NCBI RefSeq assembly: GCF_002217285.1
Contig: NZ_MUGW01000042.1
Coordinates: forward strand, 1-64,000
DNA: 64,000 nucleotides
Source of the DNA: Flavobacterium hercynium
GTDB taxonomy: Bacteria; Bacteroidota; Bacteroidia; Flavobacteriales; Flavobacteriaceae
Reading direction: 5' to 3'
Positions 61,880 through 64,000 of the stretch are shown one piece after another (position 1 is the stretch's first letter; each line of letters opens with the position of its first letter). The position numbers and the translations under genes were made by a program. The notes under the pieces are model-generated. The model searched no databases and was not told the origin of the DNA. It worked only from the letters and a program-made list of their open reading frames with translations.

Positions 61880-63082
61880 TTTTGTTTTTAATAAAGAGAT
61901 TATAATCATAAATAAACCAAAAACCAGAAAAAGACTCAATCCAAAAATTATTTGGTGATAAAGCGGAATCAATCCGTATCCTAAATAAAAATAAATACCC
62001 TGAAGAAATAATACAATTTCTGTCGTGATGTAACCAAAAACAAAGCTTACCAAACCTACTCTTAAAACAGATGATCTTTCAGAAAGGAACTTATTCTGAA
62101 GTAATATTCCAAATAGAAAGCCTGTAATAATTCCCAACATGGTCAGGTGAATAAATCCTATCACGAAATTCCGAATCTGATGCGATACTTCGGCTAGGTT
62201 TGGAATAATAGTCAGTAACTGAATACCCACTTTTAAAAATAAAGAACATAGCGCCAAACCGTACACTATTTTAGCTGTTTTGTCTAAAGTATTTTTAAAA
62301 TGACTTAGTTCCGGTTTAAGCATTTTATAAAAGTAAATAAACGCCCCCAATTGAATTAAAACGCCTAATGCATTGATGACGTTAAGAATATTATTTTCTA
62401 CGAACCAACGTACTGGAAAAGCAAGCGTTAGCATTACCGAAATTATAACAGCATAATAAAACTTCTTAAACTTTACCTCATCAATTTTATTCTGAAATTG
62501 TTTTAAGAATAATGCTAAAACTGCAAGTATAAACCATCCGTTAAATTGAAAATGAAGGAAAAACTGAATCGCAATCTGATAAAAAGCACTCTGTTTTCCT
62601 AACGTACTTACTGCCGGTCCCAGACACCAAACACCCAAAGTTGATAACATCATAAACAAAACAGCAACGAGTAAAAGCCTTTGTGATGGAGATTTTTCAG
62701 ATGCACAATCTTTCCAGACCAAACGACAGAAAACATAACTCAATATAATGTGTAAAGTCGAGAATAGAATCGAAAATAATGCATAGCCCTGAATAGGAAA
62801 CGCGATCATCATTCCGATAACTGAAAACTGAGTCAGCCAAAACAAACGATTATAGATGGGCTTTTGGCTTTTTTCTTTGGGAATAAAAAAGTGAACAACC
62901 AAAAAATAAATAATCAGATAAACCCAGCCCAACATAGCGACATGGGAATGTGCATGAAGCAAAAAACTGTAGTTTAAAAAATCTATTGGAAACAGATACA
63001 TAAACCGCATTAATAACCCAAACAAACAGGCTATCAAAAAATTAAAAAAACAACAAAGTATCCAGCTTTTATGGGAATTCAT
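61859..63082 (-). CDS. Polytopic membrane protein with heme-copper-oxidase-like His motifs
   Basis: 407 residues, eleven or twelve predicted membrane helices. Helix 2 has HAHSHVAMLGWVYL (about 43-56), helix 6 HFQFNGWF (about 183-190), and a later helix HLTMLG (about 300-305). The spacing of these His residues resembles subunit I of heme-copper oxidases and NorB-type NO reductases, but the sequence is shorter and the other ligands are not clear. It may bind heme or metal in NO or oxygen chemistry. Convergent with the nirK unit and next to a NO-repair gene, so a role in nitrogen oxide metabolism is likely but not shown. Confidence 0.7.
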   Translation of the reverse strand: MNSHKSWILCCFFNFLIACLFGLLMRFMYLFPIDFLNYSFLLHAHSHVAMLGWVYLIIYFLVVHFFIPKEKSQKPIYNRLFWLTQFSVIGMMIAFPIQGYALFSILFSTLHIILSYVFCRLVWKDCASEKSPSQRLLLVAVLFMMLSTLGVWCLGPAVSTLGKQSAFYQIAIQFFLHFQFNGWFILAVLALFLKQFQNKIDEVKFKKFYYAVIISVMLTLAFPVRWFVENNILNVINALGVLIQLGAFIYFYKMLKPELSHFKNTLDKTAKIVYGLALCSLFLKVGIQLLTIIPNLAEVSHQIRNFVIGFIHLTMLGIITGFLFGILLQNKFLSERSSVLRVGLVSFVFGYITTEIVLFLQGIYFYLGYGLIPLYHQIIFGLSLFLVFGLFMIIISLLKTKKQELMT

Positions 63083-63148
63083 AGTGTATTTTTAGGAATT
63101 AAATATTCTTTTAAAAATCTTAAAACTAAAGCATTAATTATATCGGTC

Positions 63149-63231
63149 GATCCTATGGATCTTTTTGCTCTGTTTCATTCTTAAAAACCGGATTAAAATC
63201 CGGCTCTACAATATCTCCGAGCCTCTGGCTC
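63149..63231. repeat. Palindromic repeat cluster, different arm sequences
   Basis: GATCCTATGGATC (63149-63161), CCGGATTAAAATCCGG (63188-63203) and GAGCCTCTGGCTC (63219-63231). The layout matches 17291-17371: two CCTnYGG palindromes around a GGATTAAAATCC palindrome. The arms differ but each pairs with its partner. It occupies much of the 63083-63362 gap. Confidence 0.7.
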
Positions 63232-63301
63232 TCTTTTAGTTTTCCAAAACTCCATAATTTAAAAATAGTAAATTCAGACGGTATTTCTATTAAATAAAAA
63301 A

Positions 63302-63337
63302 CACCGATAACTATCTTTTATGGATATATTACCGGTG
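63302..63337 (-). terminator. Terminator of the RIC gene
   Basis: CACCGATAA (63302-63310) pairs with TTACCGGTG (63329-63337), one wobble. On the minus strand a T run follows, 25 bases past the stop. Confidence 0.75.
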
Positions 63338-63362
63338 CTTTCCGCACTATCAAAATTTATTT

Positions 63363-64000
63363 TTAATTTACTTCTACAAATTCCTGTTCTAAAAGAACTG
63401 CTTTTGGAAATAAGATATTATTCTCAAGGTGAATGTGTTTGTGCAAATCTTCTTCAAACTCTTTTAGCATTGCAAAAGTTACTTTATACGTTGTACAAGC
63501 ATCTGCCGGTGGATTGTAATTATTAGTCAATTCTGCAATTTCTCTAAAACGCTCTCCTTCGCCATCGTGTTCGTGCATCATCATGGCAATAGGATTGGAA
63601 ACAGTTCCAAAAGAAGGCTGAGTTAAAATACCATCTGATTCTTTTGTTTTTACCATTCTTTTTACAAACGGAAACAACATCAATTCTTCTTTTTTCATGT
63701 GTTGCGACAATTCTCCTGCACAGCCAATAAACAATTCATTGATTCTGAATAATTCCGGGTGGTTGGCTCCGTGTACTTTGCATAATTTATCTAAAAAAGC
63801 CAATAAAACCTGTGATTTTTCTTCGACATAACGATGGTGCGTTTTCTCGATGTAATCTGCCAGTAAATCTAAAGGCCAGGAATTAAAATCGATGTTTCCG
63901 CTAGTATCAGATTCTAAAACATCGTAAACATTTTGCAGTAAAGTATCGGCATCTATATTTTGTTTTTCACAAACTTCTGTAACGGTTCTGTTTCCTTTAC
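63363..64000 (-). CDS. ric: RIC/ScdA/YtfE-type di-iron repair protein, 5' end beyond the window
   Basis: The frame is open from the right edge; 211 complete codons are visible here. It begins in the N-terminal DUF542 (ScdA_N) domain just after its usual CC pair, with KGNRTVTEVCEKQNIDADTLL, then a hemerythrin-like domain with the iron-binding His/Glu pattern HHRYVEE, HMKKEELMLFP, MMHEHDGEGERF and HKHIHLENNILFP. RIC proteins repair iron-sulfur centres damaged by NO. It lies next to the nirK module, which produces NO. A short internal TTG-started frame is part of this gene. Confidence 0.93.
   Translation of the reverse strand, partial: KGNRTVTEVCEKQNIDADTLLQNVYDVLESDTSGNIDFNSWPLDLLADYIEKTHHRYVEEKSQVLLAFLDKLCKVHGANHPELFRINELFIGCAGELSQHMKKEELMLFPFVKRMVKTKESDGILTQPSFGTVSNPIAMMMHEHDGEGERFREIAELTNNYNPPADACTTYKVTFAMLKEFEEDLHKHIHLENNILFPKAVLLEQEFVEVN

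Noticed and set aside
63320..63526. 68-codon plus-strand frame near the right edge
   Set aside because: It overlaps the RIC gene terminator and codons on the other strand and has no features.
1..64000. tRNA, rRNA, riboswitch, prophage or IS
   Set aside because: I looked for cloverleaf-like arms, rRNA landmark stretches, known aptamer cores, integrase or transposase motifs and found none. A tRNAscan or Infernal run would be decisive.

Overview
The window reads as chromosomal DNA of a Flavobacterium-like member of the Bacteroidota. The sequence is AT-rich. Upstream regions carry the Bacteroidota -7 box TAnnTTTG rather than a TATAAT -10. Many products are typical of the phylum: SusC/SusD pairs, carboxypeptidase-regulatory-like domains, BatA, and families such as DUF937, DUF4834 and TIGR02757. 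Gene order around the beta-glucan locus and the alpha-oxoamine synthase resembles what I remember of Flavobacterium johnsoniae, but I could not check this. I saw no rRNA, tRNA, CRISPR array, transposase, integrase or prophage gene.

Layout. 1-6600: a DUF2459 protein, the ATPase YchF, a stand-alone TonB-dependent receptor and a secreted protein. 6700-12500: a dicluster ferredoxin, then acyl-CoA reductase, serC and serA (serine synthesis), DUF937 and small envelope proteins. 12600-27500: a LolD-like ABC ATPase with an unusual membrane insert, TIGR02757, a DEAD-box helicase, a lactonase-fold protein, a BatA protein, a dihydroorotase homologue without its metal ligands, an esterase, an MBL hydrolase, a large conserved unknown, Bcp and an endonuclease III without its cluster cysteines. 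27500-30000: a TPR protein, a 47-residue protein and a sigma factor. 30200-42100: a polysaccharide utilization locus on the minus strand (propeller/Y_Y_Y/LuxR-type regulator, SusC, SusD, a surface glycan-binding-like lipoprotein and two GH16 enzymes), probably for laminarin or another beta-1,3-glucan. 42200-46500: a small HTH gene and a small unknown gene between two copies of a paired palindrome, then uvrA. 46500-58700: MscS channel, polysaccharide flippase, glycosyltransferase, YfhO, DUF4834, an outer-membrane transporter-like protein, a GNAT protein and a candidate cysteate acyltransferase for sulfonolipid (capnine). 58880-64000: a nitrite/NO module (nirK fused to cytochrome c, nirV-like, SCO, a polytopic His-rich membrane protein, and a RIC repair protein cut by the window edge), with an FNR-type palindrome ahead of nirK.

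The gaps hold several families of palindromic repeat and one 140-160 bp tandem repeat, more structure than the genes explain. The observations I would follow first are the ABC ATPase with a two-helix membrane insert, the FNR-type site placed for activation of nirK, the paired palindromes around the HTH gene, and two enzymes that keep their fold but lack their usual metal ligands (dihydroorotase, endonuclease III).
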